Assembly: GCA_036785705.1 (NCBI GenBank)
Contig: JAWUZG010000005.1
Coordinates: 62,001-126,000 of the forward strand
DNA from: Acanthornis magna
Lineage: Eukaryota > Chordata > Aves > Passeriformes > Acanthizidae
Direction: 5' to 3'
Length of the DNA: 64,000 nt
Part shown: positions 9,279 to 20,386 of the stretch, in pieces
How the letters are laid out: every line of letters begins with the position of its first letter
Numbering within the stretch: position 1 is the stretch's first letter
Notes under the pieces: model-generated
What the model was told of the DNA's origin: nothing
The model's database searches: none
The model's input: only the letters and a program-made list of their open reading frames with translations
Translations under genes and position numbers: made by a program

Positions 9279-9583
9279 GTGAGTGCACACGTGGTGGGGA
9301 GGCTGGGCTGGACAAGGGCTGGGGCGGGAGCGCTGCACCCGGGGGTGGGTTCTCCCCGTGCGTGCAGGGACAGCCCCTCCCGGGGGAACCTTGGGCAGGG
9401 CACAGTGCTGCTGCTGCTGCTGCTGCTGGGGCAGTGGGACAGGCCTTGCTTCCTGCCAGCTCTCTGGGGCCCTTTCCTTCCTGCTCTCGCCTGACCCCTG
9501 TCATTCCCACCCCTGCTGCCCCTGCGGCCAGCTGCCTCCCTGCCAGCCCCACTCAAGGCCTTCTCTCCATGCTCCTGCAGACC

Positions 9584-11179
9584 ATGGAGTGCTGGATGTT
9601 CCTGGTCCTTGCTTTGAGATTCCTCATTCAGTACCCGCAGCCCGTGGGCGACGGTTTGGATGAGGAGACACTGCGTCTGCACCTGGAGGTGCGTGCAAAG
9701 CGCCTGGAAGAGGAGAGGATTCGGCTGGAACGGACGTTGGAGCAGCTCAGACAGATGCAGAGTGGCAGGGCCTGGGGAGACCTGCTCTGGTCTCCCTTGC
9801 AGCACTGGCAGCTCTGGGCATTTGCTGTGCTCCTGGTCCTTCTCTTGGCCGTCTGGTTTATGTGGAGGAAAAGGAGCCTGAGAAGAGAGGAGCATGAAGA
9901 AGAAAACGATGGTGCAAATGAAGAGGAAGTGAGAAATATGGATGCAAATGAAGAAGAAGAGGTAGGAAATGAAGAGGAAGTCATCAATGAGGCTGCAAAT
10001 GCAGAGAACAACGAAGTCGCAAATGAAGTCGCAGTAGAAGACCATGATGCTGATGATAACATTGGAAGGATTGTAATGGAGCGCATCCAGTGGCCTGCAC
10101 GGAACCTGCGGACAGGCTGTGAGTGGACACATATGCTGGTAGACTATTTCATCTATTACTCTGGATGCGCCGAGTCAAACAGTTTCTACCCAGTGCTGCA
10201 GCAAGCCATCCCGGTGGGCAGTGCCTTTGAAGGTTGGAGTCCCCGTGAGGAGGATGTTGAATATCAATTTCTTGTACCCATGACTCCTCCCCGAGGGCAC
10301 TCCTTCCACCTGGAGCTGTCCACTGCGAGGCAGAGGCACCTTAGGCATTTCTGTGTCCGTGTGGAGCTGGAGTGCACCTGCAGCAGAAAGCGGCGGCGTA
10401 AGAACATGCTGTGCTTCCTCCACCACCCCGAGGAGGAGCTGAGGAGGAATCGAGATCCCAGCCTCCTTCGCACCCTGTGCACTGACTCCTACCTTGATGT
10501 GGAGAAAACAGGCCGCTGGTTCTACCAACTGATGAGGGCAACCTGGCCAGCATTGCCTCGCTCACACAATTGGCATTTAGTGCCGCTGCCCTCCAGACGC
10601 TCCTGCCAAATCAAGGTGACCAACGGCAGCGAATCCTTCCGCATTGAGCTGATGTTTGGGGTGCAGCGAGGCGACTCAGACATCTTCGTTACCAGCCAGT
10701 CTGGAGAGCCCTACACCCTAACAACAGCCTGGCTTGAGTCCTACGCCGTGGCAGAGATGAAGTTCTTCAGGCACATCGCCAGGTATGCTCCCCCTGAGAG
10801 TGTGCACCTCAAATGCCTGCAGTTCTTCACACAACTTCAGCTGGGCCTAGGCTTTTACACCTATATCATAAAGACCATTGTCATGCACCTGCTGAATGTC
10901 CTACCCGAGTCACAGTGGTGCAGGAGATATTTCGTCAAGCGAATTTTGGATATCAGAAGGGAGCTGCGCGTTAGCCTGAAAAGAAAATGCCTCAATCACT
11001 TTATTCTGGGCAACCAGAGGCTTCCTCTGGGGATCAATTTGCCCCAGGATGTCCAAACGGCTGACACATTCAATCTCTTCCATCACCTGGTGACGGATCC
11101 TGTTGCCCACTCCTATGCCATGAGTGATTACCGCATTCTGAAAGAGCGGCTCAGAAGAATCCTTGACATTGACAACTGA
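9584..11179 (+). CDS. ITPRIPL1: ITPRIPL1-like membrane protein, copy 3 (intact, 531 aa)
   Basis: The frame is complete. Diagnostic residues are Q59, H281, R353, V503 and Y511. Y511 (TAT for TGT) is otherwise found only in the frameshifted copy 11, eight units away, so the 3' ends of copies 3 and 11 probably share ancestry by exchange. H281 links this copy to copies 1, 2 and 5, and R353 to copies 4-14, making it intermediate between the left lineage and the rest. Ala172 is GCA, as in copies 1, 2, 8, 11 and 14. Confidence 0.87.
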   Translation: MECWMFLVLALRFLIQYPQPVGDGLDEETLRLHLEVRAKRLEEERIRLERTLEQLRQMQSGRAWGDLLWSPLQHWQLWAFAVLLVLLLAVWFMWRKRSLRREEHEEENDGANEEEVRNMDANEEEEVGNEEEVINEAANAENNEVANEVAVEDHDADDNIGRIVMERIQWPARNLRTGCEWTHMLVDYFIYYSGCAESNSFYPVLQQAIPVGSAFEGWSPREEDVEYQFLVPMTPPRGHSFHLELSTARQRHLRHFCVRVELECTCSRKRRRKNMLCFLHHPEEELRRNRDPSLLRTLCTDSYLDVEKTGRWFYQLMRATWPALPRSHNWHLVPLPSRRSCQIKVTNGSESFRIELMFGVQRGDSDIFVTSQSGEPYTLTTAWLESYAVAEMKFFRHIARYAPPESVHLKCLQFFTQLQLGLGFYTYIIKTIVMHLLNVLPESQWCRRYFVKRILDIRRELRVSLKRKCLNHFILGNQRLPLGINLPQDVQTADTFNLFHHLVTDPVAHSYAMSDYRILKERLRRILDIDN

Positions 11180-11954
11180 AAGAGGTTCTCCTGCACAGGG
11201 CTGTGCTTGTGATGCTGGCAGCTGGCGTCAGAGAACCAGCTCCTAGTACAGATCTTGTCCTTCAAGGAGAAGAGGATGCGTGCAGAGACTCTGGCAAAGG
11301 TCCCACAGCCTCTCCTGCTGCCTCAGCAGCTGGAGGGCCACAGGAGGGTTTACTCTACCTCCTCGTATCATTCCGTTTTCCAAAACAAGTCACCCAGACT
11401 GGCATGAAACCCTACTGGCATATGAACTTTCCCACTCCTAGGAATGCAAATGAAGAGAGCACATGCCTTCCACGCATGGCCAAAGTCACCAAACCCATCC
11501 TGTGCCATGCTACTGTTCCAGCCCTTTGAGAAGGGCCAAACATTACAGGATGAAGGAAGTGGGAATGTGGGGCAGAAAATGACCAGAAACCAGGGAAAAA
11601 TAGACTGAGAGGAAAAACTAGCTCTGTTTGCCCACGATCAGACAATGGGCTGTGCCTCTCCTTTTCCCCGTAAAGGACGCCTTTATGTCAGCATTGTACC
11701 AATTGTGTTGGAGCTGACCTGAAATCTTGTATAGATAAGTATCTAGATGTCTATTTCCTAGATTAATAATATAATGTATACATATTATATATTCTATAGT
11801 TCATTAGTTATCATATAAAATTTTAAAATAAAACAAAACCATATACTAAAATAAATAATATCAAAAGTAAGAAATATGTAATTAGTATATCAAGATAAAT
11901 AATAATGATAAATATTGGAAGATGTAAATACAATTAAAGAATAACAATATAGCA

Positions 11955-12171
11955 CGTATTTAGTGTTGTCACTGTCTGTTGGGACACATAGTAACGCTCT
12001 TAGTGCATTTATGTCTGGAAAGATTTCAATGAAATAGATCTATTTATTGCCCAGATAACACATATATCAGATATTACATCTTTAATCTTATTTTTGTATG
12101 CAAGTAAAGCCGTATCTAGTGTCACTCTCTGTTGGGACACATAGTAATGCTCTAGAGTTAGTGCATTTATG
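11955..12171 (+). repeat. 60-bp direct repeat pair in the AT-rich 3' UTR, unit 3
   Basis: Repeat members are as in unit 2. Upstream in the same 3' UTR this unit carries CCCCGTAAAGGACGCC at about 11667 and ATAAAATTTTAAAAT at about 11816, a haplotype shared only with unit 5. Confidence 0.83.
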
Positions 12172-12205
12172 AGTGGCAAGCCTGAAAATGCTTTGCTCTT
12201 GCTTC

Positions 12206-12211
12206 AATAAA
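12206..12211 (+). terminator. Poly(A) signal AATAAA, copy 3
   Basis: AATAAA with the GT-rich element downstream; a little further on the unit reads GGAGTTGTG, shared with units 4, 13 and 14, instead of GGAGCTGTG. Confidence 0.65.
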
Positions 12212-12387
12212 ATGCAACATTGCAGAATGTGGATGGTGCAAGCCTTTCTTGATGTCAGCCAGACCTATGAGTAAATCTCAGGAGTTGTGAATCTGGCCTG
12301 GTGAACAGGCTCGTTGAACTCAAGCAAACTTGCAGTGCTGAAGTGGTTCTAATCAGAACTTAAGCCCAGCTGCCAGGGGCCGCTGTG

Positions 12388-12763
12388 ATCTCAGAATCAC
12401 AGAGCGCCTGGTCTTGGAAGGCTCCTTGCAAATGCTCTTGTTGCAAGCCTGCTGCCATGGGCAGGGACACCTTGCGCTAGGCCAGGTTGCTCCAAGGCGC
12501 ATGCAGCCTGGCCTGGAACGCTGCCAGCCATGGGGCAGCCACAGCTTCTGTGGGCAGCGTGGGCCAGGGCCTCAGCAGCCTCAGAGGCCAGAATTCCTTC
12601 CACACCTGCGGCCTAAGCCCTAAGTGGCGTCAGCGGGAAGCCACTGTCCCTGGGGGCTGTCCCTGCAGGCCCTTGCAAACAGCCCCTGCGCAGGTCTCTT
12701 GGGCTCCCTTCAGGCACTGAAAGGCCACCGCAGGAAGGTGCCCCCGCAGAAGGCCTTGGAGAG
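12388..12763 (-). mobile_element. CR1 LINE 3'-region fragment, unit 3
   Basis: One base longer than in other units because of an extra G in the run at about 12652 (CCTGGGGGCTG), which accounts for the 4604-bp unit length. Confidence 0.8.
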
Positions 12764-13484
12764 CACTGGGGGCCAGCAGTGCCACCATCGGGGCAGCAAG
12801 CAGGGCCTGGCGCGGCCGTCGGGGCGGGAGGGCACAGGGCACAGGGCGCTGAGGCCCTGCCAGCCGCAGCAGGGAGCCTTGGGCTGCGGCCGGCAGACAG
12901 CCACCCACGGGAGATGCGTGCAGCAGCAAGGACGCAGGGCTTCTGATGTGTTAGAAAGCAGAGAAGAGCTTGAGAATGGCCACGCGAGGATCAGGGTGTC
13001 TCCCTGTGCGGAAAAACAATGCGACAGCAGAGGTTTATGGGTGGAAAAGACACAGAGGAGTCCTGTACCTTGAATGGAAGAAAGGGGAGAGGCCATGGGG
13101 CATTTCCTATGGGATCTCTCACACTGTTGGAGGACACAGCCTCCTTTTTATCCTCATTTCCCTGGTGCATCACTTTCCTCCTTCCCCCATTGGCTGAGGT
13201 ACATGGCAGGTGCAGATTTCCCAAATTGCCTTTCTTTTGCCCCTTCTAAAATGCAGCCTCTTCTTTTTCTCTTTTTTTCTTTTTAATATATCTAACCAAA
13301 CACTATTCACAATTCTGCTAAGACTTTATTGTTTTTCTCTAAGTTCAGGAATTTAACATGGCCATGGCTGAGCAACAGTCTGTGCCCAGGGAAATGGCTG
13401 AGTCAGCAGCCTCAGAAAGATTCCAAAGTCATGTGGATTTGGCATTCGGGGCCCTGGCTGATTGGTGCAGAAGGCAATGGTAGG

Positions 13485-13626
13485 TTTGAGGTTGGACTGT
13501 GTGATCTTCAGGGTCTTTTCCAACCTTGTTGACTGCGAGATTTCAGTGTAGCTCAGCTAGTGTGGAGTCAAGGCTTGAACTCAATGGTCCTCAAGGGTGT
13601 CTTCCAGCATGGATCTCTATGAGATT
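13485..13626 (+). mobile_element. Two CR1-like 3' tails in tandem, unit 3
   Basis: Both tails are present without a unit-specific change that I noticed. Confidence 0.6.
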
Positions 13627-13797
13627 GCCAACGGAGGGCAGCTGGTAAGAAAGACAAAAGAAGGAGCAAAGGAAGTTCTTTGAAGAAGGTTCCCTCAAAG
13701 GCAGCCTTAAGCAGTACAGCAGGGCCACTGGGAGCGGCTGAGCTGGGGTGGGGACAAAGAGCGCGGCTGGCCTGGCTGTGATGTGCTGTGGCACCTG

Positions 13798-13882
13798 TGA
13801 CATCACGGGGGACGTGTGACAATGGGGGCAGCCATAAAAGGCCCCAGCAGGCAACGCTGCCCCGGCAGAGCCCGGGCAAGTG
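13798..13882 (+). promoter_or_regulatory. Core promoter and noncoding exon 1, copy 4
   Basis: CRE-like TGACATCA at 13798-13805, ATAAAAGG at 13834-13841, donor at 13883, intron 13883-14184 with seven CTG units. Confidence 0.68.
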
Positions 13883-14187
13883 GTGAGTGCACACGTGGTG
13901 GGGAGGCTGGGCTGGACAAGGGCTGGGGCGGGAGCGCTGCACCCGGGGGTGGGTTCTCCCCGTGCGTGCAGGGACAGCCCCTCCCGGGGGAACCTTGGGC
14001 AGGGCACAGTGCTGCTGCTGCTGCTGCTGCTGGGGCAGTGGGACAGGCCTTGCTTCCTGCCAGCTCTCTGGGGCCCTTTCCTTCCTGCTCTCGCCTGACC
14101 CCTGTCATTCCCACCCCTGCTGCCCCTGCGGCCAGCTGCCTCCCTGCCAGCCCCACTCAAGGCCTTCTCTCCATGCTCCTGCAGACC

Positions 14188-15783
14188 ATGGAGTGCTGGA
14201 TGTTCCTGGTCCTTGCTTTGAGATTCCTCATTCAGTACCCGCAGCCCGTGGGCGACGGTTTGGATGAGGAGACACTGCGTCTGCACCTGGAGGTGCGTGC
14301 AAAGCGCCTGGAAGAGGAGAGGATTCGGCTGGAACGGACGTTGGAGCAGCTCAGACAGATGCAGAGTGGCAGGGCCTGGGGAGACCTGCTCTGGTCTCCC
14401 TTGCAGCACTGGCAGCTCTGGGCATTTGCTGTGCTCCTGGTCCTTCTCTTGGCCGTCTGGTTTATGTGGAGGAAAAGGAGCCTGAGAAGAGAGGAGCATG
14501 AAGAAGAAAACGATGGTGCAAATGAAGAGGAAGTGAGAAATATGGATGCAAATGAAGAAGAAGAGGTAGGAAATGAAGAGGAAGTCATCAATGAGGCTGC
14601 AAATGCAGAGAACAACGAAGTCGCAAATGAAGTCGCAGTAGAAGACCATGATGCTGATGATAACATTGGAAGGATTGTAATGGAGCGCATCCAGTGGCCT
14701 GCCCGGAACCTGCGGACAGGCTGTGAGTGGACACATATGCTGGTAGACTATTTCATCTATTACTCTGGATGCGCCGAGTCAAACAGTTTCTACCCAGTGC
14801 TGCAGCAAGCCATCCCGGTGGGCAGTGCCTTTGAAGGTTGGAGTCCCCGTGAGGAGGATGTTGAATATCAATTTCTTGTACCCATGACTCCTCCCCGAGG
14901 GCACTCCTTCCACCTGGAGCTGTCCACTGCGAGGCAGAGGCACCTTAGGCATTTCTGTGTCCGTGTGGAGCTGGAGTGCACCTGCAGCAGAAAGCGGCGG
15001 CGTAAGAACATGCTGTGCTTCCTCCACCAGCCCGAGGAGGAGCTGAGGAGGAATCGAGATCCCAGCCTCCTTCGCACCCTGTGCACTGACTCCTACCTTG
15101 ATGTGGAGAAAACAGGCCGCTGGTTCTACCAACTGATGAGGGCAACCTGGCCAGCATTGCCTCGCTCACACAATTGGCATTTAGTGCCGCTGCCCTCCAG
15201 ACGCTCCTGCCAAATCAAGGTGACCAACGGCAGCGAATCCTTCCGCATTGAGCTGATGTTTGGGGTGCAGCGAGGCGACTCAGACATCTTCGTTACCAGC
15301 CAGTCTGGAGAGCCCTACACCCTAACAACAGCCTGGCTTGAGTCCTACGCCGTGGCAGAGATGAAGTTCTTCAGGCACATCGCCAGGTATGCTCCCCCTG
15401 AGAGTGTGCACCTCAAATGCCTGCAGTTCTTCACACAACTTCAGCTGGGCCTAGGCTTTTACACCTATATCATAAAGACCATTGTCATGCACCTGCTGAA
15501 TGTCCTACCCGAGTCACAGTGGTGCAGGAGATATTTCGTCAAGCGAATTTTGGATATCAGAAGGGAGCTGCGCGTTAGCCTGAAAAGAAAATGCCTCAAT
15601 CACTTTATTCTGGGCAACCAGAGGCTTCCTCTGGGGATCAATTTGCCCCAGGATGTCCAAACGGCTGACACATTCAATCTCTTCCATCACCTGGTGACGG
15701 ATCCTGTTGCCCACTCCTGTGCCATGAGTGATTACCGCATTCTGAAAGAGCGGCTCAGAAGAATCCTTGACATTGACAACTGA
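14188..15783 (+). CDS. ITPRIPL1: ITPRIPL1-like membrane protein, copy 4 (intact, 531 aa)
   Basis: The frame is complete with Q59, Q281, R353, V503 and C511. It is the first copy with Q281 (CAG for CAC), which copies 6-14 also have, while its right neighbour copy 5 returns to H281. It keeps V503 like copies 1-3. Ala172 changes to GCC here. Copy 4 therefore combines a right-type centre with a left-type 3' end, as expected if segments move between copies. Confidence 0.87.
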   Translation: MECWMFLVLALRFLIQYPQPVGDGLDEETLRLHLEVRAKRLEEERIRLERTLEQLRQMQSGRAWGDLLWSPLQHWQLWAFAVLLVLLLAVWFMWRKRSLRREEHEEENDGANEEEVRNMDANEEEEVGNEEEVINEAANAENNEVANEVAVEDHDADDNIGRIVMERIQWPARNLRTGCEWTHMLVDYFIYYSGCAESNSFYPVLQQAIPVGSAFEGWSPREEDVEYQFLVPMTPPRGHSFHLELSTARQRHLRHFCVRVELECTCSRKRRRKNMLCFLHQPEEELRRNRDPSLLRTLCTDSYLDVEKTGRWFYQLMRATWPALPRSHNWHLVPLPSRRSCQIKVTNGSESFRIELMFGVQRGDSDIFVTSQSGEPYTLTTAWLESYAVAEMKFFRHIARYAPPESVHLKCLQFFTQLQLGLGFYTYIIKTIVMHLLNVLPESQWCRRYFVKRILDIRRELRVSLKRKCLNHFILGNQRLPLGINLPQDVQTADTFNLFHHLVTDPVAHSCAMSDYRILKERLRRILDIDN

Positions 15784-16558
15784 AAGAGGTTCTCCTGCAC
15801 AGGGCTGTGCTTGTGATGCTGGCAGCTGGCGTCAGAGAACCAGCTCCTAGTACAGATCTTGTCCTTCAAGGAGAAGAGGATGCGTGCAGAGACTCTGGCA
15901 AAGGTCCCACAGCCTCTCCTGCTGCCTCAGCAGCTGGAGGGCCACAGGAGGGTTTACTCTACCTCCTCGTATCATTCCGTTTTCCAAAACAAGTCACCCA
16001 GACTGGCATGAAACCCTACTGGCATATGAACTTTCCCACTCCTAGGAATGCAAATGAAGAGAGCACATGCCTTCCACGCATGGCCAAAGTCACCAAACCC
16101 ATCCTGTGCCATGCTACTGTTCCAGCCCTTTGAGAAGGGCCAAACATTACAGGATGAAGGAAGTGGGAATGTGGGGCAGAAAATGACCAGAAACCAGGGA
16201 AAAATAGACTGAGAGGAAAAACTAGCTCTGTTTGCCCACGATCAGACAATGGGCTGTGCCTCTCCTTTTCCCCGGAAAGGACACCTTTATGTCAGCATTG
16301 TACCAATTGTGTTGGAGCTGACCTGAAATCTTGTATAGATAAGTATCTAGATGTCTATTTCCTAGATTAATAATATAATGTATACATATTATATATTCTA
16401 TAGTTCATTAGTTATCATATAAAATATTAAAATAAAACAAAACCATATACTAAAATAAATAATATCAAAAGTAAGAAATATGTAATTAGTATATCAAGAT
16501 AAATAATAATGATAAATATTGGAAGATGTAAATACAATTAAAGAATAACAATATAGCA

Positions 16559-16775
16559 CGTATTTAGTGTTGTCACTGTCTGTTGGGACACATAGTAACG
16601 CTCTTAGTGCATTTATGTCTGGAAAGATTTCAATGAAATAGATCTATTTATTGCCCAGATAACACATATATCAGATATTACATCTTTAATCTTATTTTTG
16701 TATGCAAGTAAAGCCGTATCTAGTGTCACTCTCTGTTGGGACACATAGTAATGCTCTAGAGTTAGTGCATTTATG
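16559..16775 (+). repeat. 60-bp direct repeat pair in the AT-rich 3' UTR, unit 4
   Basis: First member CACTGTCTGTT, second CACTCTCTGTT. This unit lacks the GTAAAGGACGCC haplotype of its two neighbours, units 3 and 5. Confidence 0.83.
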
Positions 16776-16809
16776 AGTGGCAAGCCTGAAAATGCTTTGC
16801 TCTTGCTTC

Positions 16810-16815
16810 AATAAA
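16810..16815 (+). terminator. Poly(A) signal AATAAA, copy 4
   Basis: AATAAA with the GT-rich element downstream; GGAGTTGTG variant follows at about 16886. Confidence 0.65.
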
Positions 16816-16991
16816 ATGCAACATTGCAGAATGTGGATGGTGCAAGCCTTTCTTGATGTCAGCCAGACCTATGAGTAAATCTCAGGAGTTGTGAATCTGG
16901 CCTGGTGAACAGGCTCGTTGAACTCAAGCAAACTTGCAGTGCTGAAGTGGTTCTAATCAGAACTTAAGCCCAGCTGCCAGGGGCCGCTGTG

Positions 16992-17366
16992 ATCTCAGAA
17001 TCACAGAGCGCCTGGTCTTGGAAGGCTCCTTGCAAATGCTCTTGTTGCAAGCCTGCTGCCATGGGCAGGGACACCTTGCGCTAGGCCAGGTTGCTCCAAG
17101 GCGCATGCAGCCTGGCCTGGAACGCTGCCAGCCATGGGGCAGCCACAGCTTCTGTGGGCAGCGTGGGCCAGGGCCTCAGCAGCCTCAGAGGCCAGAATTC
17201 CTTCCACACCTGCGGCCTAAGCCCTAAGTGGCGTCAGCGGGAAGCCACTGTCCCTGGGGCTGTCCCTGCAGGCCCTTGCAAACAGCCCCTGCGCAGGTCT
17301 CTTGGGCTCCCTTCAGGCACTGAAAGGCCACCGCAGGAAGGTGCCCCCGCAGAAGGCCTTGGAGAG
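16992..17366 (-). mobile_element. CR1 LINE 3'-region fragment, unit 4
   Basis: The CR1 piece is unchanged. Downstream of it the unit alone reads GGGAGCTCTGGGC at about 17476 instead of GGGAGCCTTGGGC. Confidence 0.8.
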
Positions 17367-18087
17367 CACTGGGGGCCAGCAGTGCCACCATCGGGGCAGC
17401 AAGCAGGGCCTGGCGCGGCCGTCGGGGCGGGAGGGCACAGGGCACAGGGCGCTGAGGCCCTGCCAGCCGCAGCAGGGAGCTCTGGGCTGCGGCCGGCAGA
17501 CAGCCACCCACGGGAGATGCGTGCAGCAGCAAGGACGCAGGGCTTCTGATGTGTTAGAAAGCAGAGAAGAGCTTGAGAATGGCCACGCGAGGATCAGGGT
17601 GTCTCCCTGTGCGGAAAAACAATGCGACAGCAGAGGTTTATGGGTGGAAAAGACACAGAGGAGTCCTGTACCTTGAATGGAAGAAAGGGGAGAGGCCATG
17701 GGGCATTTCCTATGGGATCTCTCACACTGTTGGAGGACACAGCCTCCTTTTTATCCTCATTTCCCTGGTGCATCACTTTCCTCCTTCCCCCATTGGCTGA
17801 GGTACATGGCAGGTGCAGATTTCCCAAATTGCCTTTCTTTTGCCCCTTCTAAAATGCAGCCTCTTCTTTTTCTCTTTTTTTCTTTTTAATATATCTAACC
17901 AAACACTATTCACAATTCTGCTAAGACTTTATTGTTTTTCTCTAAGTTCAGGAATTTAACATGGCCATGGCTGAGCAACAGTCTGTGCCCAGGGAAATGG
18001 CTGAGTCAGCAGCCTCAGAAAGATTCCAAAGTCATGTGGATTTGGCATTCGGGGCCCTGGCTGATTGGTGCAGAAGGCAATGGTAGG

Positions 18088-18229
18088 TTTGAGGTTGGAC
18101 TGTGTGATCTTCAGGGTCTTTTCCAACCTTGTTGACTGCGAGATTTCAGTGTAGCTCAGCTAGTGTGGAGTCAAGGCTTGAACTCAATGGTCCTCAAGGG
18201 TGTCTTCCAGCATGGATCTCTATGAGATT
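18088..18229 (+). mobile_element. Two CR1-like 3' tails in tandem, unit 4
   Basis: Both tails are present without a unit-specific change that I noticed. Confidence 0.6.
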
Positions 18230-18400
18230 GCCAACGGAGGGCAGCTGGTAAGAAAGACAAAAGAAGGAGCAAAGGAAGTTCTTTGAAGAAGGTTCCCTCA
18301 AAGGCAGCCTTAAGCAGTACAGCAGGGCCACTGGGAGCGGCTGAGCTGGGGTGGGGACAAAGAGCGCGGCTGGCCTGGCTGTGATGTGCTGTGGCACCTG

Positions 18401-18485
18401 TGACATCACGGGGGACGTGTGACAATGGGGGCAGCCATAAAAGGCCCCAGCAGGCAACGCTGCCCCGGCAGAGCCCGGGCAAGTG
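18401..18485 (+). promoter_or_regulatory. Core promoter and noncoding exon 1, copy 5
   Basis: CRE-like TGACATCA at 18401-18408, ATAAAAGG at 18437-18444, donor at 18486, intron 18486-18787 with seven CTG units. Confidence 0.68.
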
Positions 18486-18790
18486 GTGAGTGCACACGTG
18501 GTGGGGAGGCTGGGCTGGACAAGGGCTGGGGCGGGAGCGCTGCACCCGGGGGTGGGTTCTCCCCGTGCGTGCAGGGACAGCCCCTCCCGGGGGAACCTTG
18601 GGCAGGGCACAGTGCTGCTGCTGCTGCTGCTGCTGGGGCAGTGGGACAGGCCTTGCTTCCTGCCAGCTCTCTGGGGCCCTTTCCTTCCTGCTCTCGCCTG
18701 ACCCCTGTCATTCCCACCCCTGCTGCCCCTGCGGCCAGCTGCCTCCCTGCCAGCCCCACTCAAGGCCTTCTCTCCATGCTCCTGCAGACC

Positions 18791-20386
18791 ATGGAGTGCT
18801 GGATGTTCCTGGTCCTTGCTTTGAGATTCCTCATTCAGTACCCGCAGCCCGTGGGCGACGGTTTGGATGAGGAGACACTGCGTCTGCACCTGGAGGTGCG
18901 TGCAAAGCGCCTGGAAGAGGAGAGGATTCGGCTGGAACGGACGTTGGAGCAGCTCAGACAGATGCAGAGTGGCAGGGCCTGGGGAGACCTGCTCTGGTCT
19001 CCCTTGCAGCACTGGCAGCTCTGGGCATTTGCTGTGCTCCTGGTCCTTCTCTTGGCCGTCTGGTTTATGTGGAGGAAAAGGAGCCTGAGAAGAGAGGAGC
19101 ATGAAGAAGAAAACGATGGTGCAAATGAAGAGGAAGTGAGAAATATGGATGCAAATGAAGAAGAAGAGGTAGGAAATGAAGAGGAAGTCATCAATGAGGC
19201 TGCAAATGCAGAGAACAACGAAGTCGCAAATGAAGTCGCAGTAGAAGACCATGATGCTGATGATAACATTGGAAGGATTGTAATGGAGCGCATCCAGTGG
19301 CCTGCCCGGAACCTGCGGACAGGCTGTGAGTGGACACATATGCTGGTAGACTATTTCATCTATTACTCTGGATGCGCCGAGTCAAACAGTTTCTACCCAG
19401 TGCTGCAGCGAGCCATCCCGGTGGGCAGTGCCTTTGAAGGTTGGAGTCCCCGTGAGGAGGATGTTGAATATCAATTTCTTGTACCCATGACTCCTCCCCG
19501 AGGGCACTCCTTCCACCTGGAGCTGTCCACTGCGAGGCAGAGGCACCTTAGGCATTTCTGTGTCCGTGTGGAGCTGGAGTGCACCTGCAGCAGAAAGCGG
19601 CGGCGTAAGAACATGCTGTGCTTCCTCCACCACCCCGAGGAGGAGCTGAGGAGGAATCGAGATCCCAGCCTCCTTCGCACCCTGTGCACTGACTCCTACC
19701 TTGATGTGGAGAAAACAGGCCGCTGGTTCTACCAACTGATGAGGGCAACCTGGCCAGCATTGCCTCGCTCACACAATTGGCATTTAGTGCCGCTGCCCTC
19801 CAGACGCTCCTGCCAAATCAAGGTGACCAACGGCAGCGAATCCTTCCGCATTGAGCTGATGTTTGGGGTGCAGCGAGGCGACTCAGACATCTTCGTTACC
19901 AGCCAGTCTGGAGAGCCCTACACCCTAACAACAGCCTGGCTTGAGTCCTACGCCGTGGCAGAGATGAAGTTCTTCAGGCACATCGCCAGGTATGCTCCCC
20001 CTGAGAGTGTGCACCTCAAATGCCTGCAGTTCTTCACACAACTTCAGCTGGGCCTAGGCTTTTACACCTATATCATAAAGACCATTGTCATGCACCTGCT
20101 GAATGTCCTACCCGAGTCACAGTGGTGCAGGAGATATTTCGTCAAGCGAATTTTGGATATCAGAAGGGAGCTGCGCGTTAGCCTGAAAAGAAAATGCCTC
20201 AATCACTTTATTCTGGGCAACCAGAGGCTTCCTCTGGGGATCAATTTGCCCCAGGATGTCCAAACGGCTGACACATTCAATCTCTTCCATCACCTGGCGA
20301 CGGATCCTGTTGCCCACTCCTGTGCCATGAGTGATTACCGCATTCTGAAAGAGCGGCTCAGAAGAATCCTTGACATTGACAACTGA
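18791..20386 (+). CDS. ITPRIPL1: ITPRIPL1-like membrane protein, copy 5 (intact, 531 aa)
   Basis: The frame is complete. This is the only copy with R207 (CGA for CAA), five residues before the G212-S213 motif in the Mab-21-like domain, so a local charge change near the putative nucleotide-binding loop is possible. It has H281 like copies 1-3, and it is the first copy with A503 (GCG for GTG), which then holds in copies 6-10 and 12-14. The coding exon is thus another left/right mixture, while its 3' UTR matches unit 3. Confidence 0.87.
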   Translation: MECWMFLVLALRFLIQYPQPVGDGLDEETLRLHLEVRAKRLEEERIRLERTLEQLRQMQSGRAWGDLLWSPLQHWQLWAFAVLLVLLLAVWFMWRKRSLRREEHEEENDGANEEEVRNMDANEEEEVGNEEEVINEAANAENNEVANEVAVEDHDADDNIGRIVMERIQWPARNLRTGCEWTHMLVDYFIYYSGCAESNSFYPVLQRAIPVGSAFEGWSPREEDVEYQFLVPMTPPRGHSFHLELSTARQRHLRHFCVRVELECTCSRKRRRKNMLCFLHHPEEELRRNRDPSLLRTLCTDSYLDVEKTGRWFYQLMRATWPALPRSHNWHLVPLPSRRSCQIKVTNGSESFRIELMFGVQRGDSDIFVTSQSGEPYTLTTAWLESYAVAEMKFFRHIARYAPPESVHLKCLQFFTQLQLGLGFYTYIIKTIVMHLLNVLPESQWCRRYFVKRILDIRRELRVSLKRKCLNHFILGNQRLPLGINLPQDVQTADTFNLFHHLATDPVAHSCAMSDYRILKERLRRILDIDN